Below are positions 56,087 to 64,000 of a stretch of 64,000 bases of DNA, piece by piece. The DNA comes from JBOFFC01 sp051648405 (GTDB taxonomy: Bacteria > Planctomycetota > Planctomycetia > Pirellulales > Lacipirellulaceae), in NCBI GenBank assembly GCA_051648405.1, contig JBOFFC010000179.1, positions 1-64,000 on the forward strand, given 5' to 3'. A model generated the notes under the pieces. The model searched no databases. It was not told where the DNA came from and saw only the letters and a list, made by a program, of their open reading frames with translations. Numbering within the stretch: position 1 is the first letter of the stretch; each line of letters opens with the position of its first letter. The position numbers were made by a program, and so were the translations under genes.

Positions 56087-57010
56087 ATGCGCCACCTGCT
56101 CACGCTCGCCGACGTCACCCCCGCCGAGATCGAGGCGATCTTCGCGCTCACCGCCGACCTCAAGGCGAAGTTCGCCCGCGGGGTCCGCGAGCCGCTGCTA
56201 CCGGGGCGGGTGATGGCCCTGGTGTTCGAGAAGCAGTCGCTGCGGACGCGCGTCAGCTTCGAGGCCTGCATGACACACCTCGGCGGCGGCAGCGTGATGC
56301 TGGGGGACGACGCGGGGTTCGGCAAGCGCGAGAGCGTCGCCGACTTCGCGCGGGTCCTGAGCGAAATGGTCGACGTGGTCGTCCTCCGCAGCAAGCTCCA
56401 CACGACCGTCGAGGAGTTCGCCCGCCACGCGGGGTGCGCGGTCATCAACGGCCTGACCGACGTGGCCCACCCGTGCCAGGCGCTCGCTGACCTGTACACG
56501 ATGCGCGAGCGCTTCGGGTCGGTTGCCGGCCGCAAGCTCGCCTGGGTCGGCGACGGGAACAACGTCGCGCGGAGCCTCGCCGAGGGGTGCGCGAAGGCCG
56601 GCGTCGAGTTCGTCATGGCCTCGCCCCCCGGCTACGAGATGGACTCCGCGTTCCTCGACGAGGTAAGGGCCGACTCGCCCGGCGCAATATTGTCGGTGAC
56701 GCACGACCCGGTCGCCGCCGTCACCGGCGCCTCGGCCGTCTACACCGACGTCTGGGCCAGTATGGGCCAGGAAGCCGAGGAGGCCCAGCGGCGCCGCGAC
56801 TTCGCCGACTTCCAGGTCAACGAAGCGCTGATGGCCCACACGCCCCACGACGCCCTGTTCATGCACTGCCTCCCCGCCAAGCGCGGCGAGGAAGTCACCG
56901 ACGGCGTGATCGACGGACCCAAGAGCGTCGTCGTCCAGCAGGCGGGCAACCGGATGCACGCCCAGAAGGGGGTCCTCGTGTGGCTCCTCGGCGCCCACGC
57001 CGCCGGCTGA
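56087..57010 (+). CDS. argF: Ornithine carbamoyltransferase
   Basis: This 307-residue enzyme forms citrulline from ornithine and carbamoyl phosphate. The ATG at 56087 is chosen. It shows the carbamoyl-phosphate motif FEKQSLRTRVSFEA, the HPCQALADLYTMRE segment and FMHCLPAKRGEEVTD. It lies 50 bp after argD. Confidence 0.95.
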   Translation: MRHLLTLADVTPAEIEAIFALTADLKAKFARGVREPLLPGRVMALVFEKQSLRTRVSFEACMTHLGGGSVMLGDDAGFGKRESVADFARVLSEMVDVVVLRSKLHTTVEEFARHAGCAVINGLTDVAHPCQALADLYTMRERFGSVAGRKLAWVGDGNNVARSLAEGCAKAGVEFVMASPPGYEMDSAFLDEVRADSPGAILSVTHDPVAAVTGASAVYTDVWASMGQEAEEAQRRRDFADFQVNEALMAHTPHDALFMHCLPAKRGEEVTDGVIDGPKSVVVQQAGNRMHAQKGVLVWLLGAHAAG

Positions 57011-57069
57011 GGCCCCGCGACAACCGTCCGCTCCCGCGAGCGGCAACCTACTACTCCAGGCGAGCACCC

Positions 57070-57813
57070 ATGCCTCGACACGACGGACGGGCCGACGACC
57101 AGCCGCGACCCCTGCACATCGAGCGTCACTGGGCCACCGCGGCGCCGGGGAGCGTGCTCGTGAGGTCGGGTCGCACCACGGTTCTCTGCACGGCGAGCGT
57201 CTCGAACGACGTACCCCCGTGGATGGCCGGCAAGGGGCGCGGCTGGGTCACGGCCGAGTACAACATGCTCCCGGGGAGCACCAGCCCGCGGAAGGCTCGC
57301 CCCGGGGCCAAGCCCGACGGTCGATCGACCGAGATCCAGCGGCTGATCGGCCGCTCGCTGCGAGCCGGGATCGACACGGCGCGACTCGGCGAGCGCTCGA
57401 TCACGATCGACTGCGACGTGCTGCTGGCCGATGGCGGCACGCGCACGGCGAGCATCACCGGGGGCTGGGTCGCGCTCGTGGATGCGCTCGCTGCGCTGTG
57501 CGACGCCGAGGGCCAGCCGGCGTTCCCGGCGGGCAGAACGCCGCTGACGACTAGCGTCGCCGCGGTCAGCGTGGGCCTCGTCGAGGGCCGTGCGGTGCTC
57601 GACCTCGACTACCGCGAGGACTCGCGGGCCGCGGTCGATCTCAACGCCGTGATGAGCGGTGACGGTCGGTTCGTCGAGGTCCAAGGGGGGGGCGAAGGGT
57701 TCGCCTTTGATCGCCCGCAGCTCGACGCGCTGCTGACCCTCGCCGAGGCCGGCGCCCGCCGCGCGACCGCCGCCCAGCGCGAAGCGCTCGGCGGCGATTG
57801 GCCGCTTGGCTAG
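57070..57813 (+). CDS. rph: Ribonuclease PH
   Basis: This 247-residue phosphorolytic 3'-5' exonuclease matures tRNA 3' ends. It begins MPRHDGRADDQPRPLHIER and contains TTVLCTASVSNDVPPWMAGK, GWVTAEYNMLPGST, EIQRLIGRSLRAGID and ITIDCDVLLADGGTRTASIT. It is the last gene of the run, 59 bp after argF; the link to arginine synthesis is positional. Confidence 0.96.
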   Translation: MPRHDGRADDQPRPLHIERHWATAAPGSVLVRSGRTTVLCTASVSNDVPPWMAGKGRGWVTAEYNMLPGSTSPRKARPGAKPDGRSTEIQRLIGRSLRAGIDTARLGERSITIDCDVLLADGGTRTASITGGWVALVDALAALCDAEGQPAFPAGRTPLTTSVAAVSVGLVEGRAVLDLDYREDSRAAVDLNAVMSGDGRFVEVQGGGEGFAFDRPQLDALLTLAEAGARRATAAQREALGGDWPLG

Positions 57814-57829
57814 CCGGCGCGGCGTCGCG

Positions 57830-60800
57830 CTACTGAGCGCCGCCCGCGTCCTGGCCGTCGCCACCACCCGCCGCGACGTTGGTCGTCGTGGCCGTGCTTG
57901 TGGTGTTGTTTGTCGTGTTGTTCGTGATGGCTGCGGGCGCCCCCGTGAAGCTGAACGTGGCCACGCTCGACACGCCCGAGAAGAACGGTGTCGGCGTCAC
58001 ACGGACGTAGCGCCGGTCGGCCGAGATCACCGCGGTCGTCGACATGTTCGTGCCGTCGGGGAGCGTGATGATGACCGGCTGGTAGCCGACCGCTCCGCCG
58101 CCACCGAGCGCAAGCCGGCGGCGGATCACGTCCGCCGGGCGGAGCGAAACGCCCCGACCGCCGTCGGCGAGCGAAGAGAGTTGCTGGCCCAGGACTGCCT
58201 GCGACACGGCTTGCTGCCGGCTGATCGCTTGGGCGAGGCGTTCTTCTTCGAGCGGCTCTGAACGACGCCCGTCGGCGAGCGAGAACTCAACCACCGCGTC
58301 CTTACCTTGTTCGATTGCGATCTGCTTGCGGATCGTCTCCTCGCGGTCGGTCCCGGCAGCGAGGGTCACTTCGACCGTTACCGTGTCGGCGGTGACCTCA
58401 CCCCAGACCTTGCGGATGGCGACGCGGTAGGCGCCACTGAACCCGCGCGGGCAGACGTAGCTCTCGGTGTGCTCCGCGTCGCTCGCGTCGGCGGCCATCG
58501 AGTCACCCAGGTTCACCCCCCCGCCCGTGGTGCGAGGCTGGCCCAGCCAGCAGAGCGAGCCGCCGGGCTCCTGCACGGCGACATCGACGTCGGCTTCGCC
58601 GGTCCAACTGACGCGCACCACGCAGTCGCGGGCCGCGGCGGCGTTGAGTTCGTCGCGGAGAGCCTGGGCGCGGCCCGTGTCCCCTTGCTCCTCAAGACGC
58701 TTGACGAGCGCCTCGCCGGCGAGGCGCGCCGACTCGGCGATCGCCGCTTGTTCGGTCGGCCATGCCTGCGACACGATCGCCGTCGTCGCCCACGCCAGGG
58801 CGTCGATGTCGTCACAACGCTTGGCGGCCCGCAACGCGAGGGCGTACCCCTCGTAAAGCAGCGGGTCACGCGACGTCGCCAGTTGGCAGACCTCCACCGC
58901 ACGGCGGTCGAGGTCCATTCCGCTCAGGTAGTCGGCGATCGCCAGCAACTGTTCGTTCGACTGCGCGAAATCGACCGCCGACATCACGGCGCGTTCGACC
59001 TCGGAGTCTTTGCGACCTTCGAGCTTCATCGCGATGCCGAGCGACTCGTACATCCAGGGCTGCGGCGCGCCGTGCCGGAGAGCCGAGTCGATCAAGGCCG
59101 CGACGTGATCGTAGCGACGGTCGGCCATCAGCCGCCGCGCCGCGTGCCGCACGGCGACCGGGCTCGGGACGCCGTTGGCGAAAACCCCTTCCCAGTGCGA
59201 CGGCGAGGCGTCCGCGGCGGGGAGTTCGAGCCGGTCCGCGGCGTCGTCCGCAGCAGCCGGCTGGGCCCTCTTCGGTTGGCCCGCCGCGGGGGACGCCGAC
59301 GGCGCTGCGGCTGCCGGCTGACGGGTCAGCGAGAGCGGGGCGGACGCGTCGGCGGCGAGGTCGTCCGGCACGCTGAACATGCCGCCACCCATCCCGCCAC
59401 CACCGCCACCCATCCCGCCGCCACCACCACCCATGCCGCCACCCATACCCCCGCCACCACCACCCATACCCCCACCACCCATACCCCCGCCACCACCACC
59501 CATCATGCCCCCCATCCCCCCCATGCCTTGGGAGATGATCGGAAGCACGAGGTCGGCGACCGGGTAGACCTTTACCGACAGGCGGGTGAGGGCCTCGTCC
59601 TCGGTCGTGATCAGCAGCACCTCTTCGTCGATGACGTAGGTCAGCTCGAGCGGCTTGAGGATCAGTCGCATGGCCGATCGCAGCGTGATGTTTCGCAGTT
59701 GCGAGGTGACCGGCTCGTCGGGGCCGATCCCCAGGTCCTCGAGGGCCTTGGTGTCGAGCAGCACCTCCATCGCGTACTCGTCGCGGAGGAACTGCACGAC
59801 TTCCTCAAGCGGCGTCTCCTGGAAGTCCATCCCGGTGGCGGTCAGCGGGCTGTTGAGGGCCGTGTTGATCGCCTCTTCCGACTCGCTCTTGCCTGCCAGG
59901 TCGACCGACGCGTACTGCTTGCGACGCTCGGTCAGCTCGGCCCAGAACTCGGGGTCCGGGTAGACGATCGGCGGGTCCCCCGGGAAGGGGATCGACGACG
60001 TTTCGATCGAAGCCATCGTTTCGAGGAACCCGGCCGCACGCTTCGCCCGGACATCGACGCCGAACTCGTAGTACCGCTTCGCTTGGCCCCACAGGTAGGC
60101 TACCCGCGGCGTGACCCCCTCGGGGTCGATCTCGTTGGCGATCTCGGCGACTTCCACCGCCTCGTCGAAGCGGCGTTCATCGACCAGCGCGTTGAAGCGG
60201 TCGATGAGCTGCTTCTCGCGCTCGCGCTGCAGCGTCAGCCGGTCGAGCAGGATCCGCTGCTCTCGGGCCGCGGCGAGGGTCTCCTCGCGCTCGCGGTCGA
60301 GGTCGTCCTTAATCGACGCCTGCCGGGCCGCCTCACGCAGCGCGGATTGGATCTTATCGACGAGTCCCACCCGGACCGAAGCGATCAGCTCCGGCGAGCG
60401 CTCGACGTTTTGCAGCATCAGCTTCAGGCCTTGGATCGCGCGCTCGGGGTTCTTGCCCATCTCGCCCCGCGCGTCGGCGATCGCGTTCTGCGTTTCCTTC
60501 TCCATCATCTGAGCGAACACGCGGCTGTTGCGATCGACCGAGTCGAGGAACCGTCCATCGACGACCACCTCGGCCGGCGGGTAGGCCCCGGTGTCCTCAA
60601 AGAACGTGTCGCCGGGGACGACGACCGAGTCCCCTTCGACGATCGTCCCTTCGACCACCGGCGCCGGCTCGATGATCGATTGCTCGCCCGCCGCGCCTTC
60701 GTCGATCACCTCGAACTGCGCGAAGCGGAACGGCGACTTGCCCCTCGCTTCGCGGTGAGCGATCCCCTTCACGGTCAGCCGACGGACCGTCTCGGCGGAC

Positions 60801-61990
60801 GGGTTGCCCGGGTCGTGACGCAGGACCGCGTCGCTAAGCTGGGCCGCCCCCGCCTTGTCGCCGAGCGAAACGGCCCGCTCGGCCATCTTGGCGAGCTCGT
60901 CGATCCGCGCCATCTGGACACGGCCGGTCGCTTCGAGGCCCGCCGTGCCGAGCGTTGTTAGGGTCTGGCCACCGTTGCGAGCGGCTTCGCTGACGAGGGT
61001 CGAAAGGTACGGGGCCGATTCGTCCGCCGCGCTAGCGTCCGCGGCCCACTGGACCTCGTCGCCGCCGACCGTCGCCGCGACGCCGATCGACTTCGAGTCG
61101 CTCGCCAGGCTGCCGACCAAAATCGTGTCGCGATCGCTGCGGAGCGGCGGGAACGCGGTCGGGTAGACGGCGACCACGCCCGAGGCCGGCTTGGCCCCCT
61201 GCGGCCACTCGACGCGGGCGTGGGCCCAGTCGGCGAGCGTGCGGCCGATGCGGCCACCGCGCCCGACGTTGTCGGCGGTGGCGCGCTCGCGGGTGACTCC
61301 CTCGGACTCGTCGGCGAGGGTCATCCCCTCGTCGATCGCCACGTTGCCACCCGTCTGGTTCGCGAGCGCCATCAGAAGGACCTGATCACACCGCGGGCCG
61401 ATCGCGTAGCTCGTGACCGGGACCCGCGCCGCGCGGAGCGAATCGAGGAGCGCCATCCAGCGGTGGCCGGCGCTGAGTCCGGTCGAATCAAACCCGTCGC
61501 CGATGTACACCAGCGCCCGCTCGCGCTCCGATTCGCCAAACAGGGCGGTCGCGGCGCGGAGGACGCGGTCGATGTTCGTTGTGCCAAGCGGCGTCTCGGC
61601 GCCGAGGCGATCCATGGCGGCGGCCAGCTCGGGGCTGTCAGGGGCCGTGGGGCCGCTGGTCATCGGACGCGCTTCGAGGTCTGCCGCGACGACCTGCACG
61701 CGGTCCGCCGGCGCCAGCGCGGCGACGAGTGATTCTACCGCGGCCAGTCCGGTCTCGCGGAACGCGCCGACCTGGCTCGCCGAGGTATCGAAGACCACGA
61801 CCAAGTCGACGCCTCGATCGACGGCGGCCGGCTCGATCGGCGGCAGGCTCGCCGCGAACGCGCGTCCCCCCTCCGCATTCGCCTGGGTCCAAACGGCGAT
61901 CGGGGTCGCGGCCGAGGCCACGGTCGTGGCGCCCAGGGCGAGCGCGGCGCAAGCCGCGGCCGAGAAGCGAACCAGTCGGGTCGAAGTCAT
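57830..61990 (-). CDS. Large exported VWA / STN-like / Gly-Met-rich protein
   Basis: This is a 1386-residue protein with a signal peptide (FSAAACAALALGATTVASAA). Residues 60-205 are a von Willebrand A domain with the MIDAS motif DTSAS at residue 68 (VDLVVVFDTSASQVGAF). A central coiled region around 500-640 is charged (DREREETLAAAREQRILLD). Around 710-803 is an STN/secretin-short-domain-like segment (ETPLEEVVQFLRDEYAMEVL, RSAMRLILKPLELTYVIDEE). Residues about 823-873 are a GGMGGGG repeat. Helical TPR-like repeats follow, then a beta-rich tail ending in TNNTTNNTTSTATTTNVA. Large multi-domain scaffold or surface protein; role unknown. Confidence 0.88.
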   Translation of the reverse strand: MTSTRLVRFSAAACAALALGATTVASAATPIAVWTQANAEGGRAFAASLPPIEPAAVDRGVDLVVVFDTSASQVGAFRETGLAAVESLVAALAPADRVQVVAADLEARPMTSGPTAPDSPELAAAMDRLGAETPLGTTNIDRVLRAATALFGESERERALVYIGDGFDSTGLSAGHRWMALLDSLRAARVPVTSYAIGPRCDQVLLMALANQTGGNVAIDEGMTLADESEGVTRERATADNVGRGGRIGRTLADWAHARVEWPQGAKPASGVVAVYPTAFPPLRSDRDTILVGSLASDSKSIGVAATVGGDEVQWAADASAADESAPYLSTLVSEAARNGGQTLTTLGTAGLEATGRVQMARIDELAKMAERAVSLGDKAGAAQLSDAVLRHDPGNPSAETVRRLTVKGIAHREARGKSPFRFAQFEVIDEGAAGEQSIIEPAPVVEGTIVEGDSVVVPGDTFFEDTGAYPPAEVVVDGRFLDSVDRNSRVFAQMMEKETQNAIADARGEMGKNPERAIQGLKLMLQNVERSPELIASVRVGLVDKIQSALREAARQASIKDDLDREREETLAAAREQRILLDRLTLQREREKQLIDRFNALVDERRFDEAVEVAEIANEIDPEGVTPRVAYLWGQAKRYYEFGVDVRAKRAAGFLETMASIETSSIPFPGDPPIVYPDPEFWAELTERRKQYASVDLAGKSESEEAINTALNSPLTATGMDFQETPLEEVVQFLRDEYAMEVLLDTKALEDLGIGPDEPVTSQLRNITLRSAMRLILKPLELTYVIDEEVLLITTEDEALTRLSVKVYPVADLVLPIISQGMGGMGGMMGGGGGGMGGGGMGGGGGGMGGGMGGGGGGMGGGGGGMGGGMFSVPDDLAADASAPLSLTRQPAAAAPSASPAAGQPKRAQPAAADDAADRLELPAADASPSHWEGVFANGVPSPVAVRHAARRLMADRRYDHVAALIDSALRHGAPQPWMYESLGIAMKLEGRKDSEVERAVMSAVDFAQSNEQLLAIADYLSGMDLDRRAVEVCQLATSRDPLLYEGYALALRAAKRCDDIDALAWATTAIVSQAWPTEQAAIAESARLAGEALVKRLEEQGDTGRAQALRDELNAAAARDCVVRVSWTGEADVDVAVQEPGGSLCWLGQPRTTGGGVNLGDSMAADASDAEHTESYVCPRGFSGAYRVAIRKVWGEVTADTVTVEVTLAAGTDREETIRKQIAIEQGKDAVVEFSLADGRRSEPLEEERLAQAISRQQAVSQAVLGQQLSSLADGGRGVSLRPADVIRRRLALGGGGAVGYQPVIITLPDGTNMSTTAVISADRRYVRVTPTPFFSGVSSVATFSFTGAPAAITNNTTNNTTSTATTTNVAAGGGDGQDAGGAQ

Positions 61991-62441
61991 CTTCGGGGTG
62001 CTCCGCGAGGGGCGACCGAGGTTAGGGGGGTCCAGTTGGTCGGGGATGCCAGCGGGGCCGGTTCGGCGCCCTCCGCACAGCGGGCGGAAGCGCGCAAACC
62101 GTTGCCCTCTGTGCAGTTACCCGAGAGCCTCCATCTTATCCGGGCCACCGGGGCCCTTCCACCGGTTTCGCTCCAAATCCGGGCGGCCGATTGCGACGGT
62201 TCGCACGGTTCGCGGGTCGCGACGGGTGCGCCGGCACGCTGCGGGGGCAACGCCAAGGATACCCCCCGATCCCCCCCGTAGTCGCCATCGAACCGTGATT
62301 TAATGAGGTTCGTACGCGGGCGGCCCAACGATTCCAGGTAGGCTCCCCGCCGAACGAACGCCGCGGGATCGGCCGACGTATCCACCGGAGCGTTGCCTCA
62401 GGGCCCCGTTCCCGTCCGTTTCTTGTAGGCGCCCCCGAACC
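61991..62441. other. Divergent promoter region VWA protein / HtrA
   Basis: This 450-bp gap separates the minus-strand VWA gene from the plus-strand protease gene. It is GC-rich with an AT-richer pocket at about 62297-62310 (gatttaatgag). I recognise no paired -35/-10 and no hairpin of note. Confidence 0.5.
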
Positions 62442-63587
62442 ATGCCCCCCCGCACCCGAATCCTCGTACCCGCCGTCGCCGTCCTGGCGATCGGCGCTGG
62501 GTCGCTCTTCGGCCAGCTCGCCCCCGCCCCGTCGCCGCTTCCCCGATCGATCCCCGCACCGCCGAATCCCGCGTCACCGGGGGCGTCCCTCGACCCTCGA
62601 TTGACCCCCGAGGAGCTGGCCAATATCCGGGTTTACGAAACGGCCAACCGGGGGGTCGTCAACATCACGACGAGCACCGTGCAAGTCGATCCCCTGTTCC
62701 GGCTCCCGGTGGCGGGAGAGGGATCGGGTTCGGGCGCCGTGATCGACCAAGAGGGTCACGTAATCACGAACCACCACGTCATCGAGGGGGCGCGCGAGAT
62801 TGAGGTGACGTTCTCCGACGGCCGTAGCTACCCGGCCGAGCTCGTTGGCTCGGACAACGAGTACGACCTGGCCGTGCTGAAGGTCGCCGCCCCCCGCGAG
62901 GCGTTGCAACCGGTCGCCCTCGGGCGGAGCGAAACGCTGCGTGTCGGCCAGCGGGCGTACGTCCTCGGCAACCCGTTCGGCCTCGAGGGGTCGCTGACCA
63001 CCGGCATCGTGTCGAGCCTTAACCGCTCGCTCCCCAGTCGGGTGACCGACCGCGTGGTGACGGGGATGATCCAAACCGACGCGGCGATGAACCCCGGCAA
63101 CTCGGGGGGACCGATGCTCAACTCGTCGGGCGAGATGATCGGGATGTGCGTCGCGATCCGCAGCTCGGTCGGCCAGAACTCGGGGGTCGGCTTCGCGATC
63201 CCGGTCGATCGCATCCGTCGCTTCGTCCCTGAGCTCATCGCGACCGGCAAGGTGCTGCGCGCGTACCACGGGATCGTGCTCGTGAACCCCACCGCGCGGG
63301 GGCTACGGATCGCGAAGCTGAGCCCCGGCGGTCCGGCCGAGCGCGCGGGGCTGCAAGGCTTCCGCGAGGTGATGACGACCAAGCGACAAGGCCCGTTCGA
63401 GTACCGCGTTGCGTCGATCGATCGCGAAGGCGCCGACTACATCGTCGCGATCGACGGGCGACCCATCCGCAGTCACGAAGAGTTCCTCGCGGCGATGGAC
63501 GCGCACCGTCCCGGCGACCGTGTCGTGCTCACCGTGACGCGCGAAGGGGCGCAGCGCGACGTGCCGCTGGTGCTCGGCGAGGCGTGA
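62442..63587 (+). CDS. Secreted trypsin-like serine protease with PDZ domain (HtrA/DegP family)
   Basis: This is a 381-residue protein with a signal or anchor segment (ILVPAVAVLAIGAGSLFG) and a Pro-rich linker. The catalytic triad is visible: His in GHVITNHHVIEGA, Asp in SDNEYDLAVLKV, Ser in MNPGNSGGPML. A single PDZ-like domain follows (RIAKLSPGGPAERAGLQGFR, with DYIVAIDGRPIRSHEEFLAA). DegS/DegQ-type single-PDZ architecture. It is transcribed away from the VWA gene. Confidence 0.93.
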   Translation: MPPRTRILVPAVAVLAIGAGSLFGQLAPAPSPLPRSIPAPPNPASPGASLDPRLTPEELANIRVYETANRGVVNITTSTVQVDPLFRLPVAGEGSGSGAVIDQEGHVITNHHVIEGAREIEVTFSDGRSYPAELVGSDNEYDLAVLKVAAPREALQPVALGRSETLRVGQRAYVLGNPFGLEGSLTTGIVSSLNRSLPSRVTDRVVTGMIQTDAAMNPGNSGGPMLNSSGEMIGMCVAIRSSVGQNSGVGFAIPVDRIRRFVPELIATGKVLRAYHGIVLVNPTARGLRIAKLSPGGPAERAGLQGFREVMTTKRQGPFEYRVASIDREGADYIVAIDGRPIRSHEEFLAAMDAHRPGDRVVLTVTREGAQRDVPLVLGEA

Positions 63588-64000
63588 GACACGCTCAAGG
63601 TCCCGACGCGAAAGTCAAGCAGTGCGCCGACTTTTTTCGGGGACGCTCCTAGCTCGCGCAAGGGGCCTATTTTCACGCCGCGCGCGATTGGTACGGAACT
63701 ATTTTTTCCGCCGCACACGATCCCTCGCCGAAGCGTCGGCTCGGCTCGACGGTGCGCGCAAGTCGTTGGAGTCACAACGTCTTCCGCTCGCGCAGCGGGC
63801 TGCCGAACGCCGGCCCGCGAGGCGGCGCCGTGCATCGGACGAGCGATTTTCCAATCGGCGCTACTTGCATCACGCTCGTCGATCGCTACGGTCGGAAGCT
63901 TAGATCGTTGATCGTCTGATGTGATTTTCACCAATGGATTGTTTTCGCTCCCTTTCTCAGGCGTCGGCGGTTCCTGCCGGCACGGCTCGCTCGGCGAGCC
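63588..64000. other. Downstream region of the protease gene to the window end
   Basis: No supported gene is seen in 63588-63930. T-rich patches occur at 63631-63636 and 63702-63709. An ATG at 63934 opens a frame to the window end (22 codons, MDCFRSLSQASAVPAG) that could be the start of a gene, but support is weak. Confidence 0.4.

Noticed and set aside
59379..59530. Dense ccaccaccaccacccat repeats resembling a repeat array
   Set aside because: These encode the in-frame GGMGGGG tract of the VWA protein on the minus strand; spacing and variation follow codons, not CRISPR spacers.
63622..63903. 93-codon frame downstream of the HtrA-like gene
   Set aside because: Arg/Ser/Ala-rich composition without SD, signal or domain; it looks like GC-driven chance.

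Overview
The window is a high-GC bacterial chromosome segment that reads as a planctomycete, most likely in the Pirellulales. This is an inference from several signs: an isolated 16S rRNA gene with no 23S, 5S or tRNA beside it; PEP-CTERM and dockerin-type secreted proteins; an N-terminal RVERLEDRAMLAGD-type export motif; a FWWGWFG-like small secreted protein; two groEL genes; and palindromic repeats whose translations read like 'RRWTQMHADR'. About 50 protein genes, one 16S rRNA gene and one broken gene are supported. No transposase, CRISPR array, phage module or complete tRNA was seen.

Layout. 0.3-7.7 kb: a secreted ELWxxDGT-repeat protein and two paralogous secreted TPR proteins. 7.8-17.2 kb: metabolic genes (fumC, trpC, cobL, glgX, purM) with a PEP-CTERM protein, a lysine-rich hypothetical and a stand-alone M41-type peptidase coupled to purM. 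17.2-25 kb: a Uma2 nuclease-like protein, DsbD, an APH-fold kinase, a large secreted met-zincin, and a PII protein coupled to a receiver-like protein, bracketed by two copies of a CTAG-ended palindromic element. 25-32.5 kb: a minus-strand chaperone block (groEL2, groES, groEL1, dnaJ, grpE) followed by two zinc-ribbon proteins and a membrane protein. 33-36.6 kb: a GlcG/HbpS-like gene, the stand-alone 16S rRNA gene with promoters, boxA, processing stem and terminator, then aroH and a 29-residue basic protein. 36.6-42.2 kb: envelope genes including a BamA homologue with a long Pro/Gln-rich insert.

42.5-53.6 kb: a minus-strand information-processing cluster (glmU-like, prs, then rplY, pth, rpsF, ssb, rplI, dnaB). 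It is split between prs and rplY by an APC-type permease and a plus-strand blaI / broken blaR1 / PEP-CTERM locus. 53.8-57.8 kb: argB-argD-argF-rph, which form an arginine biosynthesis operon with RNase PH. 57.8-63.6 kb: a 1386-residue VWA/STN/Gly-Met-rich protein diverging from an HtrA-like protease.

The observations most worth following are: (1) the blaI-blaR1 locus, where a triplicated 8-bp unit sits exactly at the reading-frame break and the protease ORF runs in frame into a PEP-CTERM gene; (2) the CTAG-ended repeat whose two ends supply the stop codons of both flanking genes; (3) the self-contained 16S transcription unit; (4) the M41 peptidase without an AAA+ domain; (5) the 29-residue basic protein. 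All functional calls rest on reading the sequence and on remembered family features; no database search was run.
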